From contig NZ_CAKZKL010000007.1 in NCBI RefSeq assembly GCF_937123735.1, positions 94,595 to 158,594 on the forward strand: DNA of 64,000 bases, given 5' to 3'. Each line of letters opens with the position of its first letter. Position 1 is the stretch's first letter. A program made the translations under genes and the position numbers. Positions 25,348-34,461 of the stretch are shown here, one piece after another. Below the pieces are notes generated by a model. It worked only from the letters and a program-made list of their open reading frames with translations, did not search any database and was not told the origin of the DNA. The DNA comes from an uncultured Lentibacter sp. Its GTDB lineage: Bacteria > Pseudomonadota > Alphaproteobacteria > Rhodobacterales > Rhodobacteraceae.

Positions 25348-26861
25348 GTCGGTTCTCCTGCCATCATCAGGCCGATTTGCTCACGGTCATGGGTTGCGGC
25401 TTCAACAATATTTCCATCCCGGATCACAACGATCCGATCGGCAAGGCCCAGAATTTCGTCAAGATCTTCTGAGATCAGAACAACGCCTGCACCGCGCTCG
25501 CGGGCTTCCAACAAGCGCCGACCGACCTCTGCCGCTGCACCCATGTCAAGGCCGCGTGTGGGTTGGTTCGCGAGGATTAGCCGGGGGGAGCGTTCAAAAA
25601 CACGCGCCAGGATCAGCTTTTGAATATTCCCGCCTGACAACAATCTGGATGCGGCGATGACGCCGGGGCCGCGTACGTCATAGGCTTTGGCAAGCTTTTC
25701 GGCATTGGCCTGAATGGCGTCGCGCTTCAGCAATCCTCGTGATTGGATGGCAGGATCATCAAGTCGTTCGATTACCATGTTCTCGGCTACGCTCATCGCT
25801 CCCACAATCCCTTCGTGATGACGGTCTTCGGGGATGCGCCCGATACCCGCCTTCACCATAGCACCCGGGCTTGGTTTTGGAATGTCCTGGTCATCCACCG
25901 TGATCGTCCCGGCGCTTGGTTGTGCGAGCCCTGAAATCACACTGGCCAGCCCGCTTTGCCCATTACCGGAGATGCCGGCGATGCCCAGAATTTCGTGGGC
26001 GTTTACGGTCAGGTTGACGCCTTTTAACGTATCGCGCTTGGCGCGCCCTTCGACCGATATGCTCGACAGCTTCAACACCGGCGCACCGGGCGCCATTTCT
26101 GTGCGTGCGACTTTGGGCGTATCCGCCCCGACCATCATGCGCGCGATGACTTTTTCATCGGCATCTGCAGTGGCCATCTCTCCTACTTTCTTGCCGTGGC
26201 GCAAGACAGCAATGCGATCCGAAAAGGCGAGAACCTCGCGCAGTTTGTGGCTGATGAAAATCACGGACAAGCCATCTTTTGTCATCGCCTTGATATTGTC
26301 GAACAGCGTGTCGGCCTCTTGCGGGGTCAGGACCGCCGTGGGTTCATCAAGCACCAGAATGCGGGCATCGCGATAGAGTGCTTTGAGGATCTCAACCCGC
26401 TGACGTTCGCCGACAGACAGCCGCCCCACAGGCACATTCAACGGCGCATTTAATCCACTGCGCTCAATAATGCCGTCGATCTTGGCCTTGGCGCTGTTGC
26501 GATTGCGCCGGAAGCCGTGCAGCGGTTCAGACCCGAGAGTGATATTGTCGAGCGCGTTGATGTTTTCAGCCAGTGCGAAATGCTGGTGCACCATGCCAAC
26601 CCCTGCGGCCAGCGCAGCCTGGGGATGGCCTAACGGCAAGGCATGCAACGTGCCGCTTTCGTCAGCGACTTCAACTGTGCCCGCTTCGGGCAGATAGTGC
26701 CCGAACAGCATGTTCATCAGCGTGGTTTTGCCCGCGCCGTTTTCACCCAAAAGGGCCAGCACTTCACCTTTTTCAAGGGTCAGGCTTACATCATCATTTG
26801 CAACCACCGAGCCGAAGCGTTTGCTGAGCCCAGTGAGCCTGAGAGCAGTGGATTGTGTCAT
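25344..26861 (-). CDS. ABC transporter ATPase, duplicated nucleotide-binding domains (YufO type)
   Basis: Energises the nucleoside/nucleobase importer. The 505-residue protein has two ABC domains. The first is complete (Walker A GENGAGKTTLMN, signature LSVGERQRVEILKAL, Walker B ILVLDEPTA). The second has a degenerate Walker A (GISGNGQSG, lacking the Lys) but a good signature (LLSGGNIQKLILARV), as usual in this family. The ATG at 26861 starts directly on the first domain; an earlier in-frame start would add 11 residues that look like 5' leader. 39 bases separate it from the binding-protein gene. Confidence 0.92.
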   Translation of the reverse strand: MTQSTALRLTGLSKRFGSVVANDDVSLTLEKGEVLALLGENGAGKTTLMNMLFGHYLPEAGTVEVADESGTLHALPLGHPQAALAAGVGMVHQHFALAENINALDNITLGSEPLHGFRRNRNSAKAKIDGIIERSGLNAPLNVPVGRLSVGERQRVEILKALYRDARILVLDEPTAVLTPQEADTLFDNIKAMTKDGLSVIFISHKLREVLAFSDRIAVLRHGKKVGEMATADADEKVIARMMVGADTPKVARTEMAPGAPVLKLSSISVEGRAKRDTLKGVNLTVNAHEILGIAGISGNGQSGLASVISGLAQPSAGTITVDDQDIPKPSPGAMVKAGIGRIPEDRHHEGIVGAMSVAENMVIERLDDPAIQSRGLLKRDAIQANAEKLAKAYDVRGPGVIAASRLLSGGNIQKLILARVFERSPRLILANQPTRGLDMGAAAEVGRRLLEARERGAGVVLISEDLDEILGLADRIVVIRDGNIVEAATHDREQIGLMMAGEPT

Positions 26862-26900
26862 AAAATGGTCGGGCTGGCGCTGCCGCCAGCCCATGCGTCT

Positions 26901-27890
26901 TTAATTGTCAGAAACTGGACGGTCATCGTTCACGTTCACACGGAACAGCCCACCCAGAATTTCAGCTTCACGTTCCTTTACGGCCGCTGCTGTTTCCGCC
27001 GCAACAAGGCTTTCGTCCATGACAAGCGAACCGCCGCCATACGCCATAAAGCTGTACTGGCCATAGTCCGACGCCTCAAACGTGCCACCTGCAACGTTTG
27101 CCACGGCTTTGTCGATGGTCGCCTCCATGTGCCACAGGGCAGAGGCCATGATGGTCCCAGGATAATCACCAGAGGTATCGATCACGTTGCCGATGGCCTT
27201 AACGCCACGCTCAACCGCTGCGTCGGACACGCCAAAACGTTCCGCATACATCACGTCTGCGCCTGCATCCATCATCGCAAATGCGCTTTCTTTGGCTTTC
27301 GGCGGGTCGTACCAACTGTCGATGAAGTTCACCATGAACTTCACATCCGGGTTCACTTCGCGCGCGCCATCCATGAAGGCATGCATCAAGCGGTTCACTT
27401 CAGGGATCGCATATCCGCCAACCATCCCAATCAGGTTAGACTCGGTCGCAGCACCGGCAACCATGCCGGACAGATAGGATGGTTCGTGAATCCAGTTGTC
27501 GAATACGGAAAAATTTGGCGCGACCGGCCCAAAGGACGAGCCCATCAGGAACGCCGTCTCGGGGTAATCCGTCGCCACTTTGCGCGCAGCGCGCTCAAGT
27601 CCGAACACTTCACCCACTATCAATTGTTGGCCTTGCTCGGCATATTCGCGCATCACCCGCTCATAGTCGGTGTTGGCAACATTTTCCGAAAACACATACT
27701 CGATATCGCCCCGCTCTGCGGCCGTGTTCAGTGCAAGGTGAATCCGGCTGATCCATTGCTGTTCGACGGGCAATGTATAAATTGCAGCAACCTTCACCTT
27801 TTCTGCGGCAGCAACGCCGGCCGCCAAAAGGGTCGACCCCGCGACCATGGCAGCCAGCAACGCCCTTTTCGTTAGCGATATTCTTGACAT
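26901..27890 (-). CDS. BMP family ABC transporter substrate-binding protein
   Basis: Periplasmic binding protein of 329 residues related to the basic membrane protein (PnrA/Med/YufN) family, which binds nucleosides. The signal peptide is MSRISLTKRALLAAMVAGSTLLAAGVAAA. Mature motifs are VAAIYTLPVEQQWISRIHLAL, GMVAGAATESNLIGMVGGYAIPEVNRLMHAFMDGAREVNP and YPGTIMASALWHMEATIDK. It is the first gene of the five-gene minus-strand operon ending in the cytosine deaminase. A 317-base region upstream is shared with a divergent RutR-like regulator. Confidence 0.9.
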   Translation of the reverse strand: MSRISLTKRALLAAMVAGSTLLAAGVAAAEKVKVAAIYTLPVEQQWISRIHLALNTAAERGDIEYVFSENVANTDYERVMREYAEQGQQLIVGEVFGLERAARKVATDYPETAFLMGSSFGPVAPNFSVFDNWIHEPSYLSGMVAGAATESNLIGMVGGYAIPEVNRLMHAFMDGAREVNPDVKFMVNFIDSWYDPPKAKESAFAMMDAGADVMYAERFGVSDAAVERGVKAIGNVIDTSGDYPGTIMASALWHMEATIDKAVANVAGGTFEASDYGQYSFMAYGGGSLVMDESLVAAETAAAVKEREAEILGGLFRVNVNDDRPVSDN

Positions 27891-28089
27891 GTCATCCTCT
27901 CCTGTTCGGTATTTTGAATGTTAATTTTTTCACAGTATTCGTCACCTCGGGTTGCTTGGCGCAGCGCCTTTGCTTCCTGTCAGAGCTCCACAAGCTGGGT
28001 AGGTTGTATGTTTGCTGGCAGTGTCTTCGGCCCCCATTCCAATGCCACACGGGTGGATGCTGAGAAGATTTAGGTGTCCGGTCAAGAAT

Positions 28090-28134
28090 TTTCTGCACAA
28101 TCGTGCGGAAAGCTTCCAAATCTGATCGGATTTG
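28090..28134. promoter_or_regulatory. Two adjacent imperfect palindromes between the importer operon and the RutR-like gene
   Basis: 28090-28111 has 9-base arms (TTTCTGCAC / GTGCGGAAA, one mismatched pair) around AATC. 28117-28134 is CAAATCTGATCGGATTTG, palindromic except for one pair. Both lie in the divergent region 27891-28207 and are candidate binding sites for the adjacent regulator. They do not match the E. coli RutR consensus TTGACCANNTGGTCAA. Only a half-site GGTCAA (28080-28085) is seen nearby. The rest of the 317 bases shows no gene. Confidence 0.5.
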
Positions 28135-28207
28135 TTAATTTGATAGGCATCAGGTGTTCAAACAGGACGTTTCTCGGCCAACGCACCGTTCAAAGGATTG
28201 AAACAGC

Positions 28208-28834
28208 GTGGAAAAGCAAAGCGGCGGAATACAGATCCGTCATCGCGAAGAAACAAGGGCGCAAATTCAGCGGGCCGCTGAACGTGTCTTTGCGGATTAC
28301 GGTTTCGTAGGCGCGTCATTTAGCCGGATCGCCGCTGAAGCTGGTCTGCCGAAATCCAACATCGTCTATTACTATCAAACCAAGGAAAAACTATACCGAA
28401 ATGTGGTCGAGAACATTTTCAATGTCTGGCGTGAAGCTGCGGATGTCCTGTCGCCGGAACGCGATCCGATAAATGCTTTGGGCGACTACATCGAAACCAA
28501 GCTGGACCTCGCCCGAACGCGCCCCTATGGCTCCAAGGTCTGGGCAAACGAAGTCATCCAGCGCGCGCCCGTCGTACAGGACTACCTGGAAAACGAACTG
28601 CGCCAATGGACCGATGATCGGATAGCAGTGATCGAATACTGGATCGCACAAAAGCAAATCAGGCCTGTCAGTGCACGGCATTTGCTTTATGCAATCTGGG
28701 CGACCACGCAGCATTATGCTGACTTTAAACACCAAATCAGAACATTGAACGATGATCTGGAACTGACAAATCAACAATGGGAAGAGACGAAGCACTCGCT
28801 TCGAGAGATTTTGCTGGAAGGCGTAAAACTCTGA
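28208..28834 (+). CDS. RutR-like TetR family regulator
   Basis: A 208-residue repressor. The helix-turn-helix is FVGASFSRIAAEAGLPKSNIVYYYQTKEKLYRNVV. The C-terminal domain resembles that of RutR, the uracil/thymine-responsive regulator of pyrimidine use in E. coli. The shared blocks are INALGDYIETKLDLARTRPYGSKVWANEV and IWATTQHYADF, the last nearly identical to RutR. The start is GTG at 28208. Divergent position next to a cytosine deaminase/nucleobase importer operon makes a pyrimidine ligand likely. This is inference from homology and context. Confidence 0.85.
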   Translation: MEKQSGGIQIRHREETRAQIQRAAERVFADYGFVGASFSRIAAEAGLPKSNIVYYYQTKEKLYRNVVENIFNVWREAADVLSPERDPINALGDYIETKLDLARTRPYGSKVWANEVIQRAPVVQDYLENELRQWTDDRIAVIEYWIAQKQIRPVSARHLLYAIWATTQHYADFKHQIRTLNDDLELTNQQWEETKHSLREILLEGVKL

Positions 28835-29448
28835 TCTGATCGACATCTTCAAATTTGCGGTACTGTTGATCACGCCTGCGAGGCAGGAGGCTAATCCAGT
28901 CCAACGGCAATGTCCCCAATGTTGGCTTGAAAAGAACTCTAGGTCGAGTGTCGCGCGCCAGCATCTTTGCAGCCATTTAAAATTTCCGATTTACGCGCCG
29001 AGGGCGCTTCTGTCTTTGGTCTAAAGCCTCCAAGAGGAGACCTTGGTATGGCCACGCTCAACATCGGCTTCGTCCCACGTCTGAGTTTCCGGATCGGACT
29101 CTTGCGAAAGTTCAGTTTCGGTTCGAGCCAAATCGAAGCCCTGAATGACTGCTTCGGTGACTTGCACTGTCGTGAAATAACAAACGTTCTGCACGGGCGA
29201 GGAAATGCTGCGCTAGCAATAGCCGCGTGAGCAAAAGGCAGGTTCGTCCGCATTGCAGACCCCATCTCCATTCACCGCGCATGTCTGTTCCAGATCCATT
29301 CACCCGAGATTTGGGCCGAAACTGCGTGATGTGCTTTGCCTGCCGGTTTCAGACATTCCGTTGCATCATGTCAAAGGGGCGCGGCGTTGCATGGCCCGCC
29401 TTGTGTCTTGTGGCGCGGCGCAATAGGTTCTGCGCGAGGAGACCAACG
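28835..29448. other. 614-base stretch without an assignable gene
   Basis: Two overlapping open frames cover most of it: plus 28967-29230 (87 codons) and minus 28939-29271 (110 codons, rich in Arg, Lys, Ser and Pro, beginning MEMGSAMRTNLPF). Neither has a clear ribosome-binding site, domain or hydrophobic segment. The layout, at the end of the low-GC block, suggests a decayed mobile-element remnant or dispersed repeat rather than a functional protein. 29272-29448 is leader to the MerR gene; no promoter is evident. Confidence 0.35.
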
Positions 29449-29826
29449 ATGAGCGATACACGGCTGACTTTCAAAGAAATGTGCGCCCAGTTTGACGTTA
29501 CCCCGCGCACGTTGCGCTATTACGAATACATCGAGCTGCTACAGCCCGAGCGCGAAGGGCGCGCGCGCCACTACACCCCCCGCGAAATCGCCCGCATGAA
29601 GCTTATCATGCGTGGCCGCCGCTGGGGGTTTCCTTTGGAAGACATCCGCCAGTTTCTGCTCATCTATGAAGAAGAAGGCACCAAAGCCCAGCTGCAACGC
29701 TGGATCGACATGGCCTCCAAGCAGCTTCTTGAGCTCGAAAAACAGCGCGACGACATCAACGCCGCAATCCGCGAGCTGGGAGACAGCCGCAGCGAGACGC
29801 TCGCGCAGCTCAAATCCAAAAAGTGA
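29449..29826 (+). CDS. MerR family regulator (first of two)
   Basis: A 125-residue protein with an N-terminal winged helix ([59 protein letters not shown]) and a C-terminal coiled coil for dimerisation. It lacks the metal-binding Cys residues of metal-sensing MerR proteins. It begins at ATG 29449 after AGGAGACC. It is followed by a paralogue and by the acyl-CoA degradation genes, so it resembles the LiuR-type regulators of branched-chain and fatty acid degradation. The ligand is unknown. Confidence 0.9.
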   Translation: MSDTRLTFKEMCAQFDVTPRTLRYYEYIELLQPEREGRARHYTPREIARMKLIMRGRRWGFPLEDIRQFLLIYEEEGTKAQLQRWIDMASKQLLELEKQRDDINAAIRELGDSRSETLAQLKSKK

Positions 29827-29838
29827 CGCAACGTCTTC

Positions 29839-29854
29839 TTTACGTCAACGTCAA
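29839..29854. promoter_or_regulatory. Candidate MerR/LiuR-type operator
   Basis: TTTACGTCAACGTCAA is an imperfect palindrome (half-sites TTTACGT and TTGACGT, opposite strands) in the short gap between the two MerR genes. Sites of the TTkACGT type are typical of LiuR-like MerR regulators of acyl-CoA catabolism. A related arrangement with one extra central base is at 34462-34478 upstream of the thiolase gene. Confidence 0.5.
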
Positions 29855-29930
29855 GTCATCCTTGAACGACTCATAAATCCTTTGCACCTAAGGCAGCACA
29901 AGGCTGTTGCCAAAGCTGTTGGAGGTCCGC

Positions 29931-30338
29931 ATGAGCGACACGGATAAACAAATGACAATTCGCGAGATGTGCGAGACATATGATGTCACGCCGCGCACTC
30001 TGCGTTTTTACGAGGCCAAAGAGCTGCTTTCGCCCTTGCGCGAAGGTCAAAAACGCCTCTTCACCCGCCGCGACCGCGCCCGCCTCAAGCTGATCCTGCG
30101 CGGCAAGCGCTTTGGCTTCTCGCTGGAGCAAATCCGCCAGCTGCTCGAACTCTATTATATCGGCGATCAGCAACAGACCCAGCTCCAGCGCACCCTGGAC
30201 ATCGCCCGCGAGCGCCTCGCCGGTATGGAGCGCCAGCGCGCCGAGCTTGACGAGGCCATCACCGATCTCAGCCACCAGATATCCGACGTGGCTGTAACCC
30301 TCACAGAAATGTCGCAGCCGCGAGACGCTGCCGAATAA
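29931..30338 (+). CDS. MerR family regulator (second, LiuR-like)
   Basis: A 135-residue paralogue of the preceding regulator: [66 protein letters not shown], then a coiled-coil tail. It has no metal-binding Cys. The ATG at 29931 has GGAGG 6 bases upstream. Its closeness to two acyl-CoA dehydrogenases, a thiolase and a FadJ-type enzyme supports a role in controlling acyl-CoA degradation. The two proteins could act as homodimers on different sites or form a heterodimer. Confidence 0.9.
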   Translation: MSDTDKQMTIREMCETYDVTPRTLRFYEAKELLSPLREGQKRLFTRRDRARLKLILRGKRFGFSLEQIRQLLELYYIGDQQQTQLQRTLDIARERLAGMERQRAELDEAITDLSHQISDVAVTLTEMSQPRDAAE

Positions 30339-30364
30339 TCAATACCCAAGGGAGACCCCGAGAT

Positions 30365-32140
30365 ATGCCGAGCTATACCGCCCCGCTTAAAGACCTTCAG
30401 TTCGTCTTGCATGACGTGCTCAAAACCAGCACCGCCAACACACCGGGCTACACCGAGCTAGACCCCGAGTTTACCTCTGCCGTCTTGCAAGAGGCGGGAA
30501 AGATCTGCTCTGACGTGCTTGCGCCGCTCAATGCCGTGGGCGACAAAGAGGGCTGCACATTGGAAAACGGTGTCGTGCGGGTGCCCACTGGCTTTCAGGA
30601 AGCCTTCGATCAGGTCCGGGCCGGCGGCTGGACGGGCCTTGACATGCCCGAAGAATTTGGCGGCCAGGGGATGCCCTATGTGCTGGGCACCGCCGTCGGC
30701 GAGATGTTCTCGGCGGCCAACCAGGCCTTCACCATGTATCAGGGCCTGACCCATGGTGCCGCCTCGGCCATTCTCGCCCACGGCACAGACGCGCAAAAAG
30801 CCACTTATCTGCCCAAAATGGTCAGCTGCGAGTGGACGGGCACAATGAACCTCACAGAGCCGCACTGCGGCACCGATCTGGGCCTGATGCGCACCAAGGC
30901 AGAGCCGCAGGCAGATGGCAGCTACAAGCTCACGGGGCAGAAAATCTTCATCTCCTCCGGCGAGCATGAAATGTCGGACAACATCATTCACCTGGTGCTG
31001 GCCAAAATCCCCGGTGGCCCCGAAGGCATCAAAGGGGTGTCGCTCTTCATCGTGCCAAAATTCATCGTCAACGAAGATGGCACCCCCGGCCCGCGCAACG
31101 GCGTCAGCTGTGGCGCCCTGGAAGAGAAAATGGGCATCCACGGCAACTCCACCTGTGTGATGAATTATGACGCGGCCACCGGCTATCTGCTCGGAACCGA
31201 GCACAAAGGGATGCGCGCCATGTTCACCATGATGAACGAAGCCCGTATCGGTGTCGGGATGCAGGGGCTGGCGCAGGCAGACGCCGCCTATCAGAACGCG
31301 CTGATCTACGCCAAGGACCGCCTTCAGGGCCGCGATGTCACCGGCGTGAAAAACCCCGATGGCCCCGCCGATCCGCTCATTGTCCACCCCGATGTGCGCC
31401 GCATGTTGATGGATCAGAAAAGCTTCATCGAAGCCGCCCGCGCCTTCATCCTCTGGGGCTCCACCCTGATTGATGCGGCCCACCGCTCCGGTGACGAAGC
31501 CGCCGATGGCCTCATCTCGCTGATGACCCCGGTCATCAAGGGCTTCCTCACAGATGTCGGCTACGCCATGACTGTTGAGGCCCAACAGGTCTACGGAGGC
31601 CACGGCTATATCGAGGAATGGGGCATGTCCCAATTCACCCGCGACGCCCGCATCGCCATGATCTATGAAGGCGCCAACGGCGTTCAGGCGCTCGATCTGG
31701 TGGGCCGCAAACTGGCGCAAGACGGCGGCAAACATGTCATGGCCTTCTTTGACATGGTCAAAACCTTCTGCGCCGAGCAAAAAGATGTCGAGGGCATGGA
31801 AGCCTTCGTGGAGCCCCTCAAGAAAGCATCCAAAGATCTTCAGGCCGCGGGCATGTTCTTCATGCAGAACGGCATGAAAACCCCCAACGCCGCGCTCGCC
31901 GGCTCGACCGACTTCATGCACCTGATGGGCCATGTCTGCCTTGGCCTCATGTGGGCACGCATGGCGCGGGCCAGCCTGGATGCCCTTGCGTCAGGCACCT
32001 CTGACGCAGCGTTCTATGAGACGAAGCTCGCGACAGGCCGCTACTATATGGCACGCCGTCTGCCTGCCACGGCCCTGCACCTTGCCCGAATCGAAAGCGG
32101 CGCAGACACCGTGATGGCACTCAGCGAGGACCAGTTCTAA
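30365..32140 (+). CDS. Acyl-CoA dehydrogenase, DmdC-like (with C-terminal extension)
   Basis: FAD enzyme that introduces the 2,3-double bond of an acyl-CoA. At 591 residues it belongs to the long subclass with a C-terminal domain (PF12806) that includes 3-methylmercaptopropionyl-CoA dehydrogenase DmdC of marine bacteria. Motifs are [52 protein letters not shown] and the catalytic Glu in [18 protein letters not shown]. The neighbouring thiolase and FadJ favour fatty acid beta-oxidation, whereas true DmdC often sits near DmdB/DmdD. The substrate therefore remains open. Confidence 0.9.
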   Translation: MPSYTAPLKDLQFVLHDVLKTSTANTPGYTELDPEFTSAVLQEAGKICSDVLAPLNAVGDKEGCTLENGVVRVPTGFQEAFDQVRAGGWTGLDMPEEFGGQGMPYVLGTAVGEMFSAANQAFTMYQGLTHGAASAILAHGTDAQKATYLPKMVSCEWTGTMNLTEPHCGTDLGLMRTKAEPQADGSYKLTGQKIFISSGEHEMSDNIIHLVLAKIPGGPEGIKGVSLFIVPKFIVNEDGTPGPRNGVSCGALEEKMGIHGNSTCVMNYDAATGYLLGTEHKGMRAMFTMMNEARIGVGMQGLAQADAAYQNALIYAKDRLQGRDVTGVKNPDGPADPLIVHPDVRRMLMDQKSFIEAARAFILWGSTLIDAAHRSGDEAADGLISLMTPVIKGFLTDVGYAMTVEAQQVYGGHGYIEEWGMSQFTRDARIAMIYEGANGVQALDLVGRKLAQDGGKHVMAFFDMVKTFCAEQKDVEGMEAFVEPLKKASKDLQAAGMFFMQNGMKTPNAALAGSTDFMHLMGHVCLGLMWARMARASLDALASGTSDAAFYETKLATGRYYMARRLPATALHLARIESGADTVMALSEDQF

Positions 32141-32160
32141 CGCCAAGGAGCCACGCCTTC

Positions 32161-32373
32161 ATGCCCAAACGCTTCCGCCTCACCCGCCGCTTTCCCGCCG
32201 CCATGACGGAAGACGGCTACCGCAAGCTCAAGGCCTTTGCGGCCGAGGCGGGGCTGGATGAAGGCGAGGCCCTGAGTTTTCTGTTTGAGAACTTCGACAG
32301 CGTGATGAACCACGAAAATCTGACGGCGCGCCTCAGGCTCTTCAACACCGAGCTTGACGCGCGCAAACGCTAA
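32161..32373 (+). CDS. Small basic protein of unknown function
   Basis: 70 residues: a basic N-terminus (MPKRFRLTRRFPAAMTEDGY) followed by an acidic helical middle (EAGLDEGEALSFLFENFDSVM) and a basic end. No domain was recognised. GGAGCCACG precedes the ATG, and the frame fills the gap between the two acyl-CoA dehydrogenase genes with 20-25 bases each side, which supports it as a real gene of the operon. It could be a regulator or a protein-protein adaptor. Confidence 0.7.
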   Translation: MPKRFRLTRRFPAAMTEDGYRKLKAFAAEAGLDEGEALSFLFENFDSVMNHENLTARLRLFNTELDARKR

Positions 32374-32397
32374 ATTCTTCCGGGGAGGGAAAGATCA

Positions 32398-33537
32398 ATG
32401 GCTTCCAGCTGGATGACCGAAGAACATCAAATGATCGCCGATATGACGCAGAAGTTCATCACCGAGGAATGGATGCCTCAGTATGACAAATGGCGCAAGC
32501 AAGGCGAAATGGACCGTGAAACATGGCAGCAAGCCGGCGAGCTGGGCCTGCTCTGCCCCTCCATCCCCGAGGAGTACGGCGGCGCCGGCGGCGATTTCGG
32601 CCATGAAGCCGCGATCCTGATCGAAGGCAGCCGCGCCAACCTGGCCAGCTGGGGCCATGGCATCCATTCCGGCATCGTGGCCCACTATATCCTGCATTGC
32701 GGCACCGAAGAGCAGAAAAAGCGCTGGCTGCCCAAGATGGTGTCCGGCGAAATGGTCGGCGCGCTGGCCATGACAGAGCCCTCCGGTGGCTCGGATGTGC
32801 AAGGCATCAAGACCCGCGCCATCAAGGATGGCAACGCCTACCGCCTCTCAGGGCAAAAAACCTTCATCACCAACGGCCAGCACGCCGACCTGATCATCGT
32901 CGCCGCCAAGACCGACCCGAAAGAAGGCTCCAAAGGAACCTCGCTGATCGTGGTGGAAACCGACGGCGCGACAGGCTTCTCGCGTGGCCGCAACCTTGAG
33001 AAAGTCGGCTGCCACGCCGCCGACACCTCCGAGCTGTTCTTTGACAATGTCGAAATCCCGCCCGAAAACCTGCTCGGCGGCGAAGAGGGCAAGGGCTTTT
33101 ACCAGATGATGCAGCAGCTCCCGCAAGAGCGCCTGATCATCGGCTGCGGCGCCGTGGGCGCCATGCAAGGCGCTTTGGAGCGCACAATCGCCTACTGCAA
33201 AGAGCGCGAGGCCTTCGGCGGCCCGATCATGCAGTTCCAAAACACCCGGTTCAAACTGGCGGAATGCAAAACCAAATATACCGTTGCCCGCGCCTTCCTG
33301 GACGAATGCATGAGCGAGCACCTGCGCGGCGAGCTCACGGTCGATAAGGCCGCCATGGCCAAATACTGGCTCACCGACACCCAAGGCGAGGTGCTCGATG
33401 ACTGCGTGCAGCTCTTTGGCGGCTATGGCTTCATGATCGAGTATCCCGTCGCCGAAATGTGGGCCGACGCCCGCGTGCAGCGCATCTACGGCGGCACCAA
33501 CGAGATCATGAAAGAACTGATCTCAAGGAACCTCTGA
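32398..33537 (+). CDS. Acyl-CoA dehydrogenase (short form)
   Basis: A 379-residue mitochondrial-type acyl-CoA dehydrogenase with [76 protein letters not shown] (catalytic Glu in the last block is at the EIMKE position typical of long/isovaleryl types). It starts beta-oxidation or branched-chain acyl-CoA degradation. It lies between the small protein and a 289-base gap with two intergenic repeat copies. Confidence 0.92.
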   Translation: MASSWMTEEHQMIADMTQKFITEEWMPQYDKWRKQGEMDRETWQQAGELGLLCPSIPEEYGGAGGDFGHEAAILIEGSRANLASWGHGIHSGIVAHYILHCGTEEQKKRWLPKMVSGEMVGALAMTEPSGGSDVQGIKTRAIKDGNAYRLSGQKTFITNGQHADLIIVAAKTDPKEGSKGTSLIVVETDGATGFSRGRNLEKVGCHAADTSELFFDNVEIPPENLLGGEEGKGFYQMMQQLPQERLIIGCGAVGAMQGALERTIAYCKEREAFGGPIMQFQNTRFKLAECKTKYTVARAFLDECMSEHLRGELTVDKAAMAKYWLTDTQGEVLDDCVQLFGGYGFMIEYPVAEMWADARVQRIYGGTNEIMKELISRNL

Positions 33538-33581
33538 TGCCACAAACCGCTGCGCCACTCCTCCAGTGCCGGACGCTCCGC

Positions 33582-33606
33582 GGGGAGTATTTCAAGCAAG
33601 ATGAAG
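33582..33606 (-). repeat. Intergenic repeat copy (reverse orientation, short)
   Basis: The plus strand reads GGGGAGTATTTCAAGCAAG then ATGAAG, so on the minus strand it is CTTCATCTTGCTTGAAATACTCC. It is a member of the family also found at 33748, 38403, 41950 and 47131/47173. It lacks the G-rich hairpin tail. With the copy at 33748 it forms an inverted pair in the gap 33538-33826, which otherwise holds no gene. Confidence 0.7.
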
Positions 33607-33747
33607 CCTCAAAGCTGACCCTGCCTCACCGCGCGGCACGCGTGGCCAGCGCTAAGAGGCAGGGCTTCACCTTGCACGGCCATCGGCTCTCCAGCCTGTT
33701 CCGCAGCTCAAACTGTAGCGCAGCTTCATTAACAATCTCTTACGCTG

Positions 33748-33799
33748 CTTCATCTTGCAGACAATACTCCACGGGGGTGCGGGGGTGTGAAACCCCCGC
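33748..33799 (+). repeat. Intergenic repeat copy with G-rich hairpin
   Basis: It begins CTTCATCTTGC, continues AGACAATACTCC and ends with a hairpin of GCGGGGG and CCCCCGC around a 7-base TGTGAAA loop (33779-33799). The same architecture (core, then G-run hairpin) is found at 38403-38445 and 41950-42002. Confidence 0.75.
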
Positions 33800-33826
33800 T
33801 GCGCCAGAACACAGAGGAACCACGCT

Positions 33827-34459
33827 ATGACACTCAAACTCCATTGCTTCGGCGAATCCGGCAACGCCTATAAAGCCGCGCTCGCGCTGGAGCTCTCCGG
33901 CCTGGACTGGGAGCCCGTCTACGTTGATTTCTTCGGCGGTGCCGCGCGCACGCCCGAGTGGCGCGCCAAGAATGTCATGGGCGAGGCCCCCGTTTTAGAG
34001 GACGGCGCCCTGCGGCTCACCCAATCCGGCGTGATCCAGCAGTATATCACCGATAAATCCGGCAAGTTCGGCGGTGCGCCAGAGGACACATACGAGGTGC
34101 TCCGCTGGGTGCTTTGGGACAACCACAAAATGTCTTCCCAAGCCGGCGTCACCCGCTTTTTGATGAACTTCCTGCCCGAAGACAAACGCCCCCACGAGGT
34201 GATCGCCTTTCTGCAAGGCCGCCTCAAAGGCGCCTACGCCACGCTGGATACCCATCTTGAAGGGCGCGACTATATCGTAGGCGCAGAGCTCACAAACGCA
34301 GATCTGTCCAATTGCGGCTACCTGTTTTACCCCGAGCCTTTCGGGTTCACCCGTGCGGACTGGCCCAACATCGACCGCTGGCTCAGCAATATCGAAAACA
34401 CCGAAGGGTTCAAATACCCTTACGATCTTATGCCCGGCAGCCCCGCTGACCGCGCCTGA
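33827..34459 (+). CDS. Glutathione S-transferase family protein
   Basis: A 210-residue cytoplasmic thioredoxin-fold plus helical-domain protein (KLHCFGESGNAYKAALALELSGLDWEPVYVDFFGG, then VMGEAPVLEDGALRLTQSGVIQQYI). The SGxI-type glutathione site is present. Its position between an acyl-CoA dehydrogenase and a thiolase suggests detoxification or isomerisation of an intermediate, but no specific reaction can be assigned. Confidence 0.88.
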   Translation: MTLKLHCFGESGNAYKAALALELSGLDWEPVYVDFFGGAARTPEWRAKNVMGEAPVLEDGALRLTQSGVIQQYITDKSGKFGGAPEDTYEVLRWVLWDNHKMSSQAGVTRFLMNFLPEDKRPHEVIAFLQGRLKGAYATLDTHLEGRDYIVGAELTNADLSNCGYLFYPEPFGFTRADWPNIDRWLSNIENTEGFKYPYDLMPGSPADRA

Positions 34460-34461
34460 TT

